The translations under genes were made by a program, and so were the position numbers. Positions 17,938 through 26,919 of a stretch of DNA of 64,000 nt are shown here, piece by piece. The stretch is from a bacterium. GTDB taxonomy: Bacteria; Auribacterota; Auribacteria; Auribacterales; Auribacteraceae. The notes below the pieces were generated by a model. It did no database searches, was not told the origin of the DNA, and saw only the letters and a list, made by a program, of their open reading frames with translations. The stretch spans positions 1 to 64,000 of the forward strand of contig JACKPL010000009.1 in the NCBI GenBank assembly GCA_024233545.1, in the 5' to 3' direction. Numbering within the stretch: the first letter of the stretch is position 1; each line of letters begins with the position of its first letter.

Positions 17938-18984
17938 TTATAAGGAAGTATCATACCAGACATCATTATTAATATAACTATCTAACCTATCAAGTATATC
18001 TAAATGAAGTCTTCTCAGAAAAACACTGTAATTAGGCGCAATATCATCAGGAAAGCTTATGATTTTTTCGATTATTTCTTTAAAATTTTGCATTGCTTCT
18101 AATGTATTTTTAATTACAAATGCCATAATAGGTTTGAGTGGAGCAATACATTTATTTTCAAATGTTTCCTCTTTCCAAACTTCAAACCTAGAAAAATGTT
18201 GCAGTTCATGAGAAACGCCAAAACCTTTTGGTGTTATATAAATTGTATGTGAAGGTGTGAATCCTTTATGATGTACAGCATTTCTAAAATCTTTCATTTT
18301 TTTGAAAAAAGATTCTTCATGATAATAAAAGTCTATGATGTTTTGCGGTAAACCAAAATTCTCCCCTTTTTTAAGTTCAAATAGCATTTTTGAAAAAGAA
18401 TCTTTAATTAGATTTTTTTTCTGTATTGATTGATCCTTTAAAGTAATATTTTCCCAAATAGAATAAATTATTGACTGTAATAGATCATATAAACTTTGAC
18501 ATACACTAAATATATATTCTATTTCAGTTACCACAAATCTTTGAATATCATATCCTTTGAGATTATTATTGACCCAGAAAAATAATTCTAATTTCTTCAT
18601 TGAAGATGCTAAGTTATGAATATCATTTTCGATTGGTTGAGCATATAAAAAGACTTTTCCCACTGAATAACATTTTTGATAAATAAAATTAATAAATGGG
18701 AAATAAAAATCTTCGTTCCTGTTTTTTATTTTTCCAAAATAACTGCCTGACACAAGATCTAATACTTTTAAATCGAAAAATTGCTCTTCAAAAGTAGGGT
18801 TGAATTGATGAAACACCCCATTATCATCAAGTACAGGAAGATTAGGGATAGTTTCCCTTTGAGAAATGTTCCTGATATGAAACACTTTTTTTAATCTTTC
18901 AGGACTAATTTTTGTAGAAAATAATTGATTTTTAAACATGCGAATTGACATTTTCCCATGAATTGTGCCAAGTATAATTAGCAT
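17938..18984 (-). CDS. Hypothetical protein with a HEPN-like RxxxxH motif
   Basis: AT-rich gene for about 348 residues, with no confident family. It is mostly helical and contains DFRNAVHHKGF, an R-x4-H motif of the type found in HEPN domains, where it forms an RNase site or a structural pair. In context it would be a stand-alone HEPN-like protein next to a decayed Fic gene in an AT-rich accessory patch, which suggests horizontal transfer and perhaps a toxin or defence role; that is inference only. Start choice is weak: ATG codons at 18984, 18951 and 18939 are all possible and none has a strong ribosome binding site. Confidence 0.55.
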   Translation of the reverse strand: MLIILGTIHGKMSIRMFKNQLFSTKISPERLKKVFHIRNISQRETIPNLPVLDDNGVFHQFNPTFEEQFFDLKVLDLVSGSYFGKIKNRNEDFYFPFINFIYQKCYSVGKVFLYAQPIENDIHNLASSMKKLELFFWVNNNLKGYDIQRFVVTEIEYIFSVCQSLYDLLQSIIYSIWENITLKDQSIQKKNLIKDSFSKMLFELKKGENFGLPQNIIDFYYHEESFFKKMKDFRNAVHHKGFTPSHTIYITPKGFGVSHELQHFSRFEVWKEETFENKCIAPLKPIMAFVIKNTLEAMQNFKEIIEKIISFPDDIAPNYSVFLRRLHLDILDRLDSYINNDVWYDTSL

Positions 18985-19137
18985 TTTAATACTAAACAGT
19001 ATAACCAATATTACCCACTCTATTCATACACGTTGCCTTTGTCAATTCTCAATACAGAAAATTTTCCACTCAATATTTTTATTATTTGCAATTTCATTAT
19101 AAAATGTTACAACATATTTCTATATGGGAAGTATGCA

Positions 19138-20673
19138 ATGAGGCACATTATTTTATTACATCACTATATAATACTGTCATTATTCTTATCTATACAACTC
19201 TTCGGAAACGATCAGGAAGGCTACGAGCAGAAAATCCAAACCGCTTTGGCAGAACACCGGTATTCGGATGCGGTTCCCCTGCTTACCGATGCCATCGCCG
19301 CAACACCCGGCAACCCGCACCTTCACAAAAAACTCGGCACATGCTACGAAGAACTTGAACACTATGATGCGGCGCTGAAGAGCTATTTTTCGGCACTGCA
19401 ACAACTGCAGTACGATGCGGAACTCCATACCGCCATCGCGCGCTGTTATTACCATACATACCGTGATACCGACGCCATCGCTCATCTCGATACGGCACTT
19501 GAGATACAAAACAACTCTGCGGAAACCCACTATTGGCGCGCGCTCTGTTACGTGCATACCGGCAGTCTGCAATCCGCCCTTAGAGACTTATCGCGCGCTC
19601 TGGATATCTCGCCTCATTTCAGCGATGCATACCTTGCTCGATGCAAGCTCCATGAATCCGCCGGCAACCTTCAGGAAGCGGCCGCCGATTATGCCGCTGT
19701 TCTCGCCTATGACCCCATCAGTGAAGAGGCTCTCCTTAACCGGGCACGCATCTATCTGGCACAGAATGATTTTCAAGCGGCACTAACGGATTTAAACACC
19801 CTAATTGCTCATCACCCGAATAACACTTTAGCGTTACTGGAGAGGGCGGCGCTCATGGCAAAAAATTATCAATATACGCATGCTTTCGCCGACTATTCGC
19901 AGGCGCTTTCGCTCAATCCGTCTCTTGAAGAAGGATTCTTGCGGCGCGGCATGCTTTATCAGCACCGGCGCAATTATCAGGCCGCTTGTGCAGATTTCTC
20001 GCGCACGCTGGAGCTCAATCCGCAATCCGCCGCCGCGTATCTTAACCGCGCCGACTGCTACCGCCGGATAAAGCAACTGGACAAAGCATATGCCGATTAT
20101 GCCGCATTGACTGTACTGCTTCCTGAAAATACAGCGGATTTTTCTCTTATCCGCGGTGACATAGCCCTCGCGCTAGGCGACATCAACCGTGCTGTCAGCG
20201 ATTTCAATACCGCGCTGGAAACCGGTACGCCGTACGGTTCGCTTCATATCAAGCTGGCGCGCGCATACCGGTTCAAGGATAATTTTCGCGAAGCAGAGCA
20301 TCATTACGAAAAAGCGTTGATGCTGTCTCCCGCTATTCCCGCTTATTATGTAGAACTTGGAAAACTGTATTTGGATCAAGGAAACGTATCGAAAGCGCAA
20401 CAGTGTTTTCTGCAAGCACTCAAACTCGACGTTTGGAATCCCGAAGCAAACACGTATACCGCACTATTGTTAACCCGTCTCGGTTCGGCTAACCTTGCCG
20501 AAGATTATTTTGCTAATGCATTGCGGTTCAACCCTACTTTTTCCGCCGCTTATTTTTATCGAGCAATAGCGTTTATCGAACAATACGATGCTCAGAAAAC
20601 ATTCGGTGACCTACTCCGTTCATCGTATACTGTCTCACCTTCATATCGGCATGAACAACCATTTTCCCGCTAA
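19138..20673 (+). CDS. Secreted tetratricopeptide repeat protein
   Basis: 511 residues from the ATG at 19138, which follows GGGAAG by 7 bases and begins a signal peptide (HYIILSLFLSIQLFG). The rest is almost entirely TPR helices in 34-residue units (for example ALRDLSRALDISPHFSDAYL, QAACADFSRTLELNPQSAAAY), about 12-13 copies. TPR arrays mediate protein-protein contacts; the signal peptide places this one in the periplasm or outside. GC is higher than in the preceding AT-rich patch. The frame is open upstream to 19033 but lacks a plausible start there. Confidence 0.85.
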   Translation: MRHIILLHHYIILSLFLSIQLFGNDQEGYEQKIQTALAEHRYSDAVPLLTDAIAATPGNPHLHKKLGTCYEELEHYDAALKSYFSALQQLQYDAELHTAIARCYYHTYRDTDAIAHLDTALEIQNNSAETHYWRALCYVHTGSLQSALRDLSRALDISPHFSDAYLARCKLHESAGNLQEAAADYAAVLAYDPISEEALLNRARIYLAQNDFQAALTDLNTLIAHHPNNTLALLERAALMAKNYQYTHAFADYSQALSLNPSLEEGFLRRGMLYQHRRNYQAACADFSRTLELNPQSAAAYLNRADCYRRIKQLDKAYADYAALTVLLPENTADFSLIRGDIALALGDINRAVSDFNTALETGTPYGSLHIKLARAYRFKDNFREAEHHYEKALMLSPAIPAYYVELGKLYLDQGNVSKAQQCFLQALKLDVWNPEANTYTALLLTRLGSANLAEDYFANALRFNPTFSAAYFYRAIAFIEQYDAQKTFGDLLRSSYTVSPSYRHEQPFSR

Positions 20674-20990
20674 GTATTAAACGAATTCTCTGCCAACAAT
20701 AAGGATTAGAGGTGCAACACACCATCAAAATTAACCATGGAAAAAACTTCAAATTCCATCATATATACCGCACATACTATGTAAAATTTCTTTCTATTTG
20801 TAAATAATATTTACAGAATTAAGCCGTTGTATTCTTCATCCCGCAAACATTCCAGATTATTTTATTGTAAAAAAATGTATTCAAATAAGCACTTTAAATA
20901 CAGGAATAACATCATAAAAACACGTTTGGCACAAATAATGATTACAATCATTCCAGAAACAAACGACATATAATAAAGGAGGATTGAGTT
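20674..20990. other. Intergenic region upstream of the coiled-coil protein
   Basis: 317 bases of AT-rich sequence with no recognised gene or repeat. It ends in a strong ribosome binding site, AAAGGAGGATTG, 5 bases before the ATG at 20991. Confidence 0.5.
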
Positions 20991-21461
20991 ATGAAAATGA
21001 AACCTACACCGCTCGGAATGATAGTCGGACTCGTTTTACTAGTCCTTTTGGTAATGGCAGTATTCGGAAACGAAATAGAAGAAAAGCGAGAACAGCTGAC
21101 CGCCTACGCCGCAGAATTAACCGCCTACATCACTCAAGCGATTGCAGACTATGAGCAGACAAGAACCGTCTTCGAAAAAGAAAACAGCGAATTTCTTGAA
21201 ACCGCTCGGTACAACCAGCGCCTTCTGAATCTAAAACAACAACAGATTGATACGATGAAAGAACTGCTGTTATCCGTTAGGAACAATGATATGAAGTCGA
21301 TAGAAGCATTAGAAAAACAGCAGATAATCAATGAACACCTTTTCAACATAGCCGCGCTGGAAAAAGACAGGATGATCGTTATTGGAGACATTAAAAAAAC
21401 GAGCCCAGATTTATGCTCCGGCCAACAATACGGAACTGAACAGCACTATAAAAAAGCTTGA
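20991..21461 (+). CDS. Membrane-anchored coiled-coil protein, N-terminal part (frameshifted)
   Basis: One N-terminal transmembrane helix (MIVGLVLLVLLVMAVFG) is followed by a long charged helix with heptad-like spacing, so a single-pass protein with a coiled coil on one side of the membrane. After VIGDIKK the in-frame tail (TSPDLCSGQQYGT) loses the helical pattern, while the frame one base on continues it without a break (RAQIYAPANNTELNSTIKKL). The switch is at the seven-A run 21393-21399. Removing one A would fuse this part to the next entry, giving about 202 residues. No family was recognised. Confidence 0.6.
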   Translation: MKMKPTPLGMIVGLVLLVLLVMAVFGNEIEEKREQLTAYAAELTAYITQAIADYEQTRTVFEKENSEFLETARYNQRLLNLKQQQIDTMKELLLSVRNNDMKSIEALEKQQIINEHLFNIAALEKDRMIVIGDIKKTSPDLCSGQQYGTEQHYKKA

Positions 21462-21600
21462 AACAACCTATGCTGAAATCATTGAGCGTGAAGAAAACGT
21501 TTTCGCACAAGCACAGTACTTGCGGTCGCTGTACAAAGCAAAGGAAGAAACTCTTGCGGACTGTGAAGAGTGTTTTGAACAGCTGAATAAAAAGAACTAA
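21382..21600 (+). CDS. Coiled-coil protein, C-terminal part in the shifted frame
   Basis: Continues the charged coiled-coil of the preceding gene (STIKKLETTYAEIIEREENVFAQ) up to the TAA at 21600. It has no ribosome binding site of its own at 21382, so it is most likely the second half of one gene whose frame breaks, or slips, at the A7 tract 21393-21399. Transcriptional slippage at A7 could still give some full-length protein. Confidence 0.5.
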   Translation: METLKKRAQIYAPANNTELNSTIKKLETTYAEIIEREENVFAQAQYLRSLYKAKEETLADCEECFEQLNKKN

Positions 21601-21643
21601 CCACCACCTCAGCTGAACTCAAACCACCTTCACTTTAAATACA

Positions 21644-21670
21644 CCCCGCGTATCGTAATGATGCGCGGGG
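21644..21670. terminator. GC-rich hairpin after the coiled-coil gene
   Basis: CCCCGCG (21644-21650) pairs with CGCGGGG (21664-21670) across a 13-base loop, 44 bases after the stop codon. There is no clear T tract, so termination is possible but not certain. Confidence 0.4.
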
Positions 21671-21767
21671 CTCGCATTTAGAACTTGTGTCTAAGAAAAT
21701 ATCAAGATGAAAAGCGTTTCTCCCTTTTCTGTCATTTCGCAGAAAGCCTTTCATGCAGGAAGAACTA

Positions 21768-22271
21768 TTATTGTTTATCACGATATTGCTTTGGATAGAT
21801 AAAAAATGCCAGTTCGCCAGCCGACTCGGCAATTTCTCTCCATGAATTAACCGCAAAAGTAATACATACTATGCCGCAGGTAGGGAACTTATCGATTGTT
21901 CGCGGTATTAAAATGGCGGCAAGATCATAAAAATCAGGGTTATGCCCAAACAGCATAACCGAGTTCAATGAATCGTCTAAACCGCGGATCATGCCAACAA
22001 TTCCTTCCGCATCGGAATCGTACAGTGTGGCATCGATTCTAATTTCTTCTGCAGGATATCTTATGTGCTCGGCAATACTGTTTGCAGTGTCAAGCGCTCG
22101 TTTGGCAGGACTGGAGATGACTGCGTCCGGTTTAATGCCTTTTTTTCTGACTGCTTTACCGATAAGAGACGCATCATTTTTACCGCGGTTTTCCAGCGGG
22201 CGTTCAATATCAGGCATATCGGTATCTTTAAAACCTGATTTGGCGTGGCGTACCAGCAGTAGTTCCTTCAT
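21768..22271 (-). CDS. sixA: Phosphohistidine phosphatase, SixA type
   Basis: Histidine phosphatase superfamily member of 167 residues. LLLVRHAKSG supplies the catalytic RHA (8-10), SSPAKRALDTA the second arginine, and GHNPDF the second catalytic histidine; length and motifs fit the small SixA branch, which removes phosphate from histidine in phosphorelay or PTS proteins. ATG at 22271 has GGGGGGAA 5 bases upstream; the frame stays open to 22349 without family similarity. It lies 122 bases behind a chemoreceptor gene on the same strand, so a role in tuning histidine phosphorylation in that signalling pathway is possible but not shown. Confidence 0.85.
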   Translation of the reverse strand: MKELLLVRHAKSGFKDTDMPDIERPLENRGKNDASLIGKAVRKKGIKPDAVISSPAKRALDTANSIAEHIRYPAEEIRIDATLYDSDAEGIVGMIRGLDDSLNSVMLFGHNPDFYDLAAILIPRTIDKFPTCGIVCITFAVNSWREIAESAGELAFFIYPKQYRDKQ

Positions 22272-22393
22272 GTCATTCCCCCCGTTTATTTTCTCTTCAC
22301 CCCTATTATTTCGAGAAATGACGTTGGATTGCAATAAAATAATTTCCACTGCAAAAACAGAGTTGCCTCACACTCTGTTCTGCAACAAAAAAA

Positions 22394-23920
22394 CTACACG
22401 GATAGTTTAAATTTCGCAACAAGGTTCTTCAGTAACACAACCTGCGTTTTCATTTCTTCTGATGCCGCCGCCATTTCTTCAGCGCTCGATGCATTTGTTT
22501 CTGTGATGGATGTGCTTTCTTCCATGCTTGCGGCTTGTTCTTGGGTAGCGGAAGAAATAGCATGAATCTGGTTCGCCGCATTCTCGATATCTGCAACAAT
22601 TTCCTTCAACATCTTTCCAGCTTCCTGAGATAACTGAACACCGGCAGAAACTTGCGTAAGGCTATCTTGAATGACATTGGTAATTTCTTCTGCGGATTTT
22701 GCACTGCGTTCCGCCAATTTTCGCACTTCGTCCGCAACGACAGCAAACCCTTTTCCATGTTCTCCTGCACGCGATGCTTCTATAGCGGCATTTAATGCTA
22801 AAAGATTCGTCTGGTCAGATAAATCAGTGATAATGCCGACTGCCTCGGCAATTTGTTTTGAACTTTTCTCTATCGTCTCTATAGCAGTAATAGTACTATC
22901 CATTTTCGAACCGATTCCGAGAGCATAGTTCGCCGCTTTTGTCGTTAGTTGCTCTGCCTCTTGCGCATTGACAGCGTTCGACTGCATCGAACTGGAAAGT
23001 TCTTCGAAATGCGCCGACTGCTGTTGAGCACCGTCGGCAATTTGTTGAGCCGCTGAAGAGACTTCGTCACCGCCCTCAGACAATCGTTGTGCTGAAACAT
23101 TCACCTCAACCATAATAGCCGCGAGTTTCTCCATGAACACATTTGTCCACCGAGCAAGCTCTCCGATTTCGTCTTTTGTATGAATCGAAACTCGTTTTGT
23201 CAGGTCGCCTTCTCCTTGTGCAATATCTTGAATGGTTGCAACAAGCTGTTTCATAACGGCAACAACGCTTTTTTCCATTACGGTCAGCACTATGCCCATC
23301 AGCACCGCTACGATACCGCAGATCAGAAACATGCCTTTTTTCATTGTGCTATAGCGTGTTTCTGCATGCGCTCGGTCACGCTCTGCCGTTGCCAGAGTAA
23401 CGTTCTCCAATTCATCGATTGTACTGCGCATGGATTCAAACTGTTCTTTAGCGCCTGCCAACGATAGATCGATGGCAAGGGCACGCCCTTCACGGGTATC
23501 GGCTTTTCTTCCTTCGACAATCTGTTGCGACAGGGTTTTCCATTTGGAAAATTCGTTTTGAAACCGCTCAATTTTATCCAGCTCATCCTGTGTATGTTGA
23601 AGCGCAACATACGTATCCCACCGCTGTTGCACTTGCCCGATATTTTCATCATATTCCGCTATCAATGCCTTAAAAATATCGGATGACGCGTTGGCAAATA
23701 TCATTGACCGCTCCGCAACAAGAGCTTGCTGTAAATCTCGGTCGATTTCCAGCAAGAGATTGATCGCAGGTATGGTATTGCAAAAGGTTATATTCAACTC
23801 ATTTTTAATTTCTCCGGCATTATATAGCCCGTTCCACACAAGAATGATCAAACTGGCAAAAAGAAAGCCGAACGCTAGAAGAAATTTCTGTCTGAACTTT
23901 AAATTATTAAACCAACGCAT
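22394..23920 (-). CDS. Methyl-accepting chemotaxis protein
   Basis: 508-residue transmembrane chemoreceptor. Transmembrane helix 1 is ~11-31, a periplasmic four-helix-bundle sensor (4HB_MCP type) spans ~32-194, helix 2 is ~195-215, HAMP ~216-268, and the signalling domain runs to the end with the hairpin tip DQTNLLALNAAIEASRAGE (369-387). It should signal to CheA/CheW; no che genes lie in the window. No C-terminal CheR-binding pentapeptide is present. It sits 18 bases downstream of a gene for a periplasmic PDC-domain protein, so the two are almost certainly co-transcribed and the soluble protein may present a ligand to this receptor. Confidence 0.95.
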   Translation of the reverse strand: MRWFNNLKFRQKFLLAFGFLFASLIILVWNGLYNAGEIKNELNITFCNTIPAINLLLEIDRDLQQALVAERSMIFANASSDIFKALIAEYDENIGQVQQRWDTYVALQHTQDELDKIERFQNEFSKWKTLSQQIVEGRKADTREGRALAIDLSLAGAKEQFESMRSTIDELENVTLATAERDRAHAETRYSTMKKGMFLICGIVAVLMGIVLTVMEKSVVAVMKQLVATIQDIAQGEGDLTKRVSIHTKDEIGELARWTNVFMEKLAAIMVEVNVSAQRLSEGGDEVSSAAQQIADGAQQQSAHFEELSSSMQSNAVNAQEAEQLTTKAANYALGIGSKMDSTITAIETIEKSSKQIAEAVGIITDLSDQTNLLALNAAIEASRAGEHGKGFAVVADEVRKLAERSAKSAEEITNVIQDSLTQVSAGVQLSQEAGKMLKEIVADIENAANQIHAISSATQEQAASMEESTSITETNASSAEEMAAASEEMKTQVVLLKNLVAKFKLSV

Positions 23921-23938
23921 GACGGCACCTCCACCCGT

Positions 23939-24493
23939 TTAGTTTCCGAGTAACGCATCAACATCAATGCCGACAGTGATTGTTCCTATTGTTGTTTCAC
24001 CGTCCTTAACCGGAACGGATACTTGAACGAGATATCCTTGAGTACTGTCATCGAATTTTACTTCATCGACAAAGATGCTTCCGGCACCGTTATTGAATGA
24101 TTTTTGGAATTTCGCCTCATCGCCTTGCCAATAATCAGACGTTTTATCGGTCATGGCGACATTTGCACCTTGATTATCCATCACGAAAATTTCTGAAAAG
24201 TATGGTTTTGAGTCTCTAAATGATTTTATTCTCTTTGCGCATTCGGTATCCATGAGGGACTGCATAAAATCGGCTATGCCGGGCGTTTTTTGCCACTCTT
24301 CGTCTTGCGCCTTAATTTGATCAAGGCTTTTTCCCTGTGAATTTGCGGCTTGTACTGCGGCTATAATAACCGGATCCGCACCAAGTGCCGCTATTTCAGT
24401 CTGAGCAAGCCCATATACTTGTTCCGGCGCTTTTTCCGCATATACACTACATACAAACAAAATACTTGCCACACACGCCATTATGGTTTTCAT
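23939..24493 (-). CDS. Periplasmic PDC (Cache) sensor-domain protein
   Basis: 184 residues from the ATG at 24493, preceded by AAGGAA, with a signal peptide ending near VYA (residue 19). The body resembles a single PDC/Cache sensor domain: EIFVMDNQGANVAMTDKTSD, then YWQGDEAKF, then a strand-rich end GYLVQVSVPVKDGETTIG and ITVGIDVDALL. Such domains normally sit within receptors and bind small ligands. Here there is no transmembrane anchor or output domain, so it is a free periplasmic binding module. It is the first gene of a unit with the chemoreceptor 18 bases downstream. The ligand is unknown. Confidence 0.8.
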   Translation of the reverse strand: MKTIMACVASILFVCSVYAEKAPEQVYGLAQTEIAALGADPVIIAAVQAANSQGKSLDQIKAQDEEWQKTPGIADFMQSLMDTECAKRIKSFRDSKPYFSEIFVMDNQGANVAMTDKTSDYWQGDEAKFQKSFNNGAGSIFVDEVKFDDSTQGYLVQVSVPVKDGETTIGTITVGIDVDALLGN

Positions 24494-24814
24494 CACACAA
24501 CATTCCTTTTTTAAATTTACGAATCTATCTATAAACGAAGAAATAACTCGCTGTTTTTTTGTATACGGCACATAGAGTCATAATTATAGATACACACAAG
24601 CTTACTTATCTCTTTCGGCTTGTTATAGATTTAATTAATTTTTTATGATCTGCTCTGAAAACTTCTTATCCGAACTACATATTCCGATTTGTGCATATAT
24701 AGAAGAACTCATAGTGTAAACAGTTTGTTATCTTTTTATTTTTACGGTGCTTTACCAGCTTGCCATAACCATTTCTATACATAAATATGATTCGTTTCAC
24801 AAAAGAGGTTGAGT

Positions 24815-25132
24815 ATGTGTAAAAATACTTGTCGGTTTTTGATAACCGCTACTGCTTTGTGTTGTTCGCCCATCGTAAACGCCGCTACCGATTCCCTGTC
24901 CCTCAGTATCAGCGTTAGTTCCCGAACCTTCGGCAACATTGCTTTTTCTTGTTGGTTTACTAACCATATATACGAAATAAAATCTCATTGTATAAAAAGA
25001 AAAACCGGCTCGCTTTATAAGCCGGTTTTTCTTTTGGAAACGCATTTATATAAACTATGCGCGTTAATTGTATGGTTCAATTACCGCATAGAGTGTTGTA
25101 GTTCCGCTAACTTCATTGGAAACAACCAATAA
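24815..25132 (+). CDS. Possible small secreted protein, probably degenerate
   Basis: AGAGG lies 6 bases before the ATG at 24815, and the first 23 residues form a good signal peptide (CRFLITATALCCSPIVNA). After about 45 residues the composition becomes unlike a folded protein, and the frame runs through the terminator hairpin at 24995-25035 into the 3' end of the opposing gene. It may be the 5' end of a truncated gene. Low confidence. Confidence 0.25.
   Translation: MCKNTCRFLITATALCCSPIVNAATDSLSLSISVSSRTFGNIAFSCWFTNHIYEIKSHCIKRKTGSLYKPVFLLETHLYKLCALIVWFNYRIECCSSANFIGNNQ
24995..25035. terminator. Bidirectional rho-independent terminator
   Basis: A 16-bp perfect stem (24995-25010 with 25020-25035) with a 9-base loop; the arms are A-rich on one side and T-rich on the other, so it can end transcription in both directions. 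It lies 29 bases beyond the stop codon of the leftward beta-propeller gene. Confidence 0.85.
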
Positions 25133-26641
25133 CGGAACGCCCGTAGGCGATTGATTCGCTGGAATAAATAAAATACCTTCTGGAGCAAGGCCGCCGGCGG
25201 TCCCCTCTTCAGGGTTGCCGTCAAAATTGCGGTTAGTGACGTAGTCGGAAAAATGCGGCGTAAACGGATTGGTCACATCGTAAATCATGATGCCGCCCAT
25301 CCGCTCAAGCCCGATAAACGCATAGGTATGTCCATTGATTACTCCTAAAACAACGTTTTCCGGTTCCGGCCCTTTATCGTCACTGCGGTTATCGAACGAA
25401 TTGTTTTCTTCGTTGTTTGAATTGAAGTTTGCGGGAAAAAAAGATGCGGTAATTTCTTCAAATTCACTGCCGCTGTCGTATACAAGCCGGCCGTCCTCCG
25501 TCCAAATGGAAAAAGAGCGTGCTCCGAATGAGTAAATATGATGAAACACATCCGTGCCATCGGATGCAGTAGTTTTCCCGGACGGCGGAAACGCGGTTGT
25601 TTTCAAACGACCGAGGTTTTCTTTTTCTTGAATATCCGGATACAAGCTGAGGAAATAAGGATGCAGAGTAATGTCTTCAACACGTTCTTCTTCACTAAAC
25701 CCGTCATAATCGCGGGAATCGCCTTCATTTGCGGTAATGAGAAACGTTTTCCCGTATGCAGTATATGACGCTATCCCATCGGGCAGATACATGCCTCTCA
25801 CCTGCCATGGACGAATGTTGATTGTATTATCCCGGTCGCTGGCATCGAACGCGTTACGCCAGAAAAGGTGCTGTTTGAAACCGAGAGGAATAATATCGGT
25901 TACTCTCGCTTGTTTAATATCGACTACGGCAATCGCATTATTTTCCTGAAGAGTAACATACGCGGTTCGAGAATCATCGGAAACAGTAATGTATTCCGGT
26001 TCAAAGTCTTGAGCGGCTGATGCGTTAGGGCCGAATATACGGACGCCTTTCTCGCGTAATCTGTCCTCTTTGCCGTTATACCGTCTGAAATGGGCCGTTT
26101 CGACAGATATTCTTCTTAATCCTCGCGATAAGTTAATTATACTTATTGATCCTTCGGGATCGACTGTATAGTCATCGCTCGGTTCGCCTTCGTTGGCAAC
26201 GATGATTTTTTTGCCGTTCGGAGTGAACGCCAGCATATCAGGCAAAGCGCCGACAGCGACATGCGTCAAAGGCATGCCGTCCGCATCAAAAAGCGCAACA
26301 GTGCCGGCATCGGTCTTAGCTTCAGCAACAATTGCTACCGCGACCATTCCGTTATACACATCCACGCTGGTCGGGTCAGCTCCATACGGCGTAACATCTA
26401 TGGACGCATGGAGCGACGGCGATTCAGGATTGCTGATATCGAGCACATCAATGCGCGCCTGAGCGCCGTTCGCCACAAAAAGGCGTTGCGTTGCGGGGTC
26501 GTATGCCGCAATTTCCGCCGCACTGCCGTTAAAGATTCCTGCAGAATATGTTCCCAATTGCTCCAATGTTATTTCTGCAGTCACAAACCGCGCAGTAAAA
26601 ATCAGTACCGCACTTATCATCATTCTTATTGTTCGTTTCAT
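25064..26641 (-). CDS. Secreted beta-propeller protein, choice-of-anchor I type
   Basis: 525 residues with a signal peptide ending near VTA. Repeated strands such as RLFVANGAQARIDVLDIS, KKIIVANEGEPSDDY, RTAYVTLQENNAIAVVDI and FLITANEGDSRDYDG form a WD40/YVTN-like propeller. The phrases NEGEPSDDY, NEGDSRDYDGFSEE and GPEPENVVLG are hallmarks of the 'choice-of-anchor I' family of large secreted or surface proteins. No C-terminal anchor is visible, since the protein ends soon after the propeller (TTLYAVIEPYN). GGGAG 6 bases upstream supports the start at 26641. The molecular function of the family is not established. Confidence 0.85.
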   Translation of the reverse strand: MKRTIRMMISAVLIFTARFVTAEITLEQLGTYSAGIFNGSAAEIAAYDPATQRLFVANGAQARIDVLDISNPESPSLHASIDVTPYGADPTSVDVYNGMVAVAIVAEAKTDAGTVALFDADGMPLTHVAVGALPDMLAFTPNGKKIIVANEGEPSDDYTVDPEGSISIINLSRGLRRISVETAHFRRYNGKEDRLREKGVRIFGPNASAAQDFEPEYITVSDDSRTAYVTLQENNAIAVVDIKQARVTDIIPLGFKQHLFWRNAFDASDRDNTINIRPWQVRGMYLPDGIASYTAYGKTFLITANEGDSRDYDGFSEEERVEDITLHPYFLSLYPDIQEKENLGRLKTTAFPPSGKTTASDGTDVFHHIYSFGARSFSIWTEDGRLVYDSGSEFEEITASFFPANFNSNNEENNSFDNRSDDKGPEPENVVLGVINGHTYAFIGLERMGGIMIYDVTNPFTPHFSDYVTNRNFDGNPEEGTAGGLAPEGILFIPANQSPTGVPLLVVSNEVSGTTTLYAVIEPYN

Positions 26642-26919
26642 ATGATTCTCCCTTTTAAAGACGTGTTGCTGTCCCCCCACAAAACGCCGTTATTCTTTCA
26701 TTATATAATTAGCGGAGAATTAAAGCATGTTTAAAAAACTATTAACCAAATACATGATTGCTAATCTTATCCTAAAAAAGCATTGAATCTATACTTTTAT
26801 CAGAATAGAATGTATAATAATTGCTTTTCTTTTTCGATACTATGAAAACAACGGAATATAAAGAAGTCTCCGTTATTCATCATATAGACAATCTGACACA
26901 CTGCCTAAAAGGATTCACA

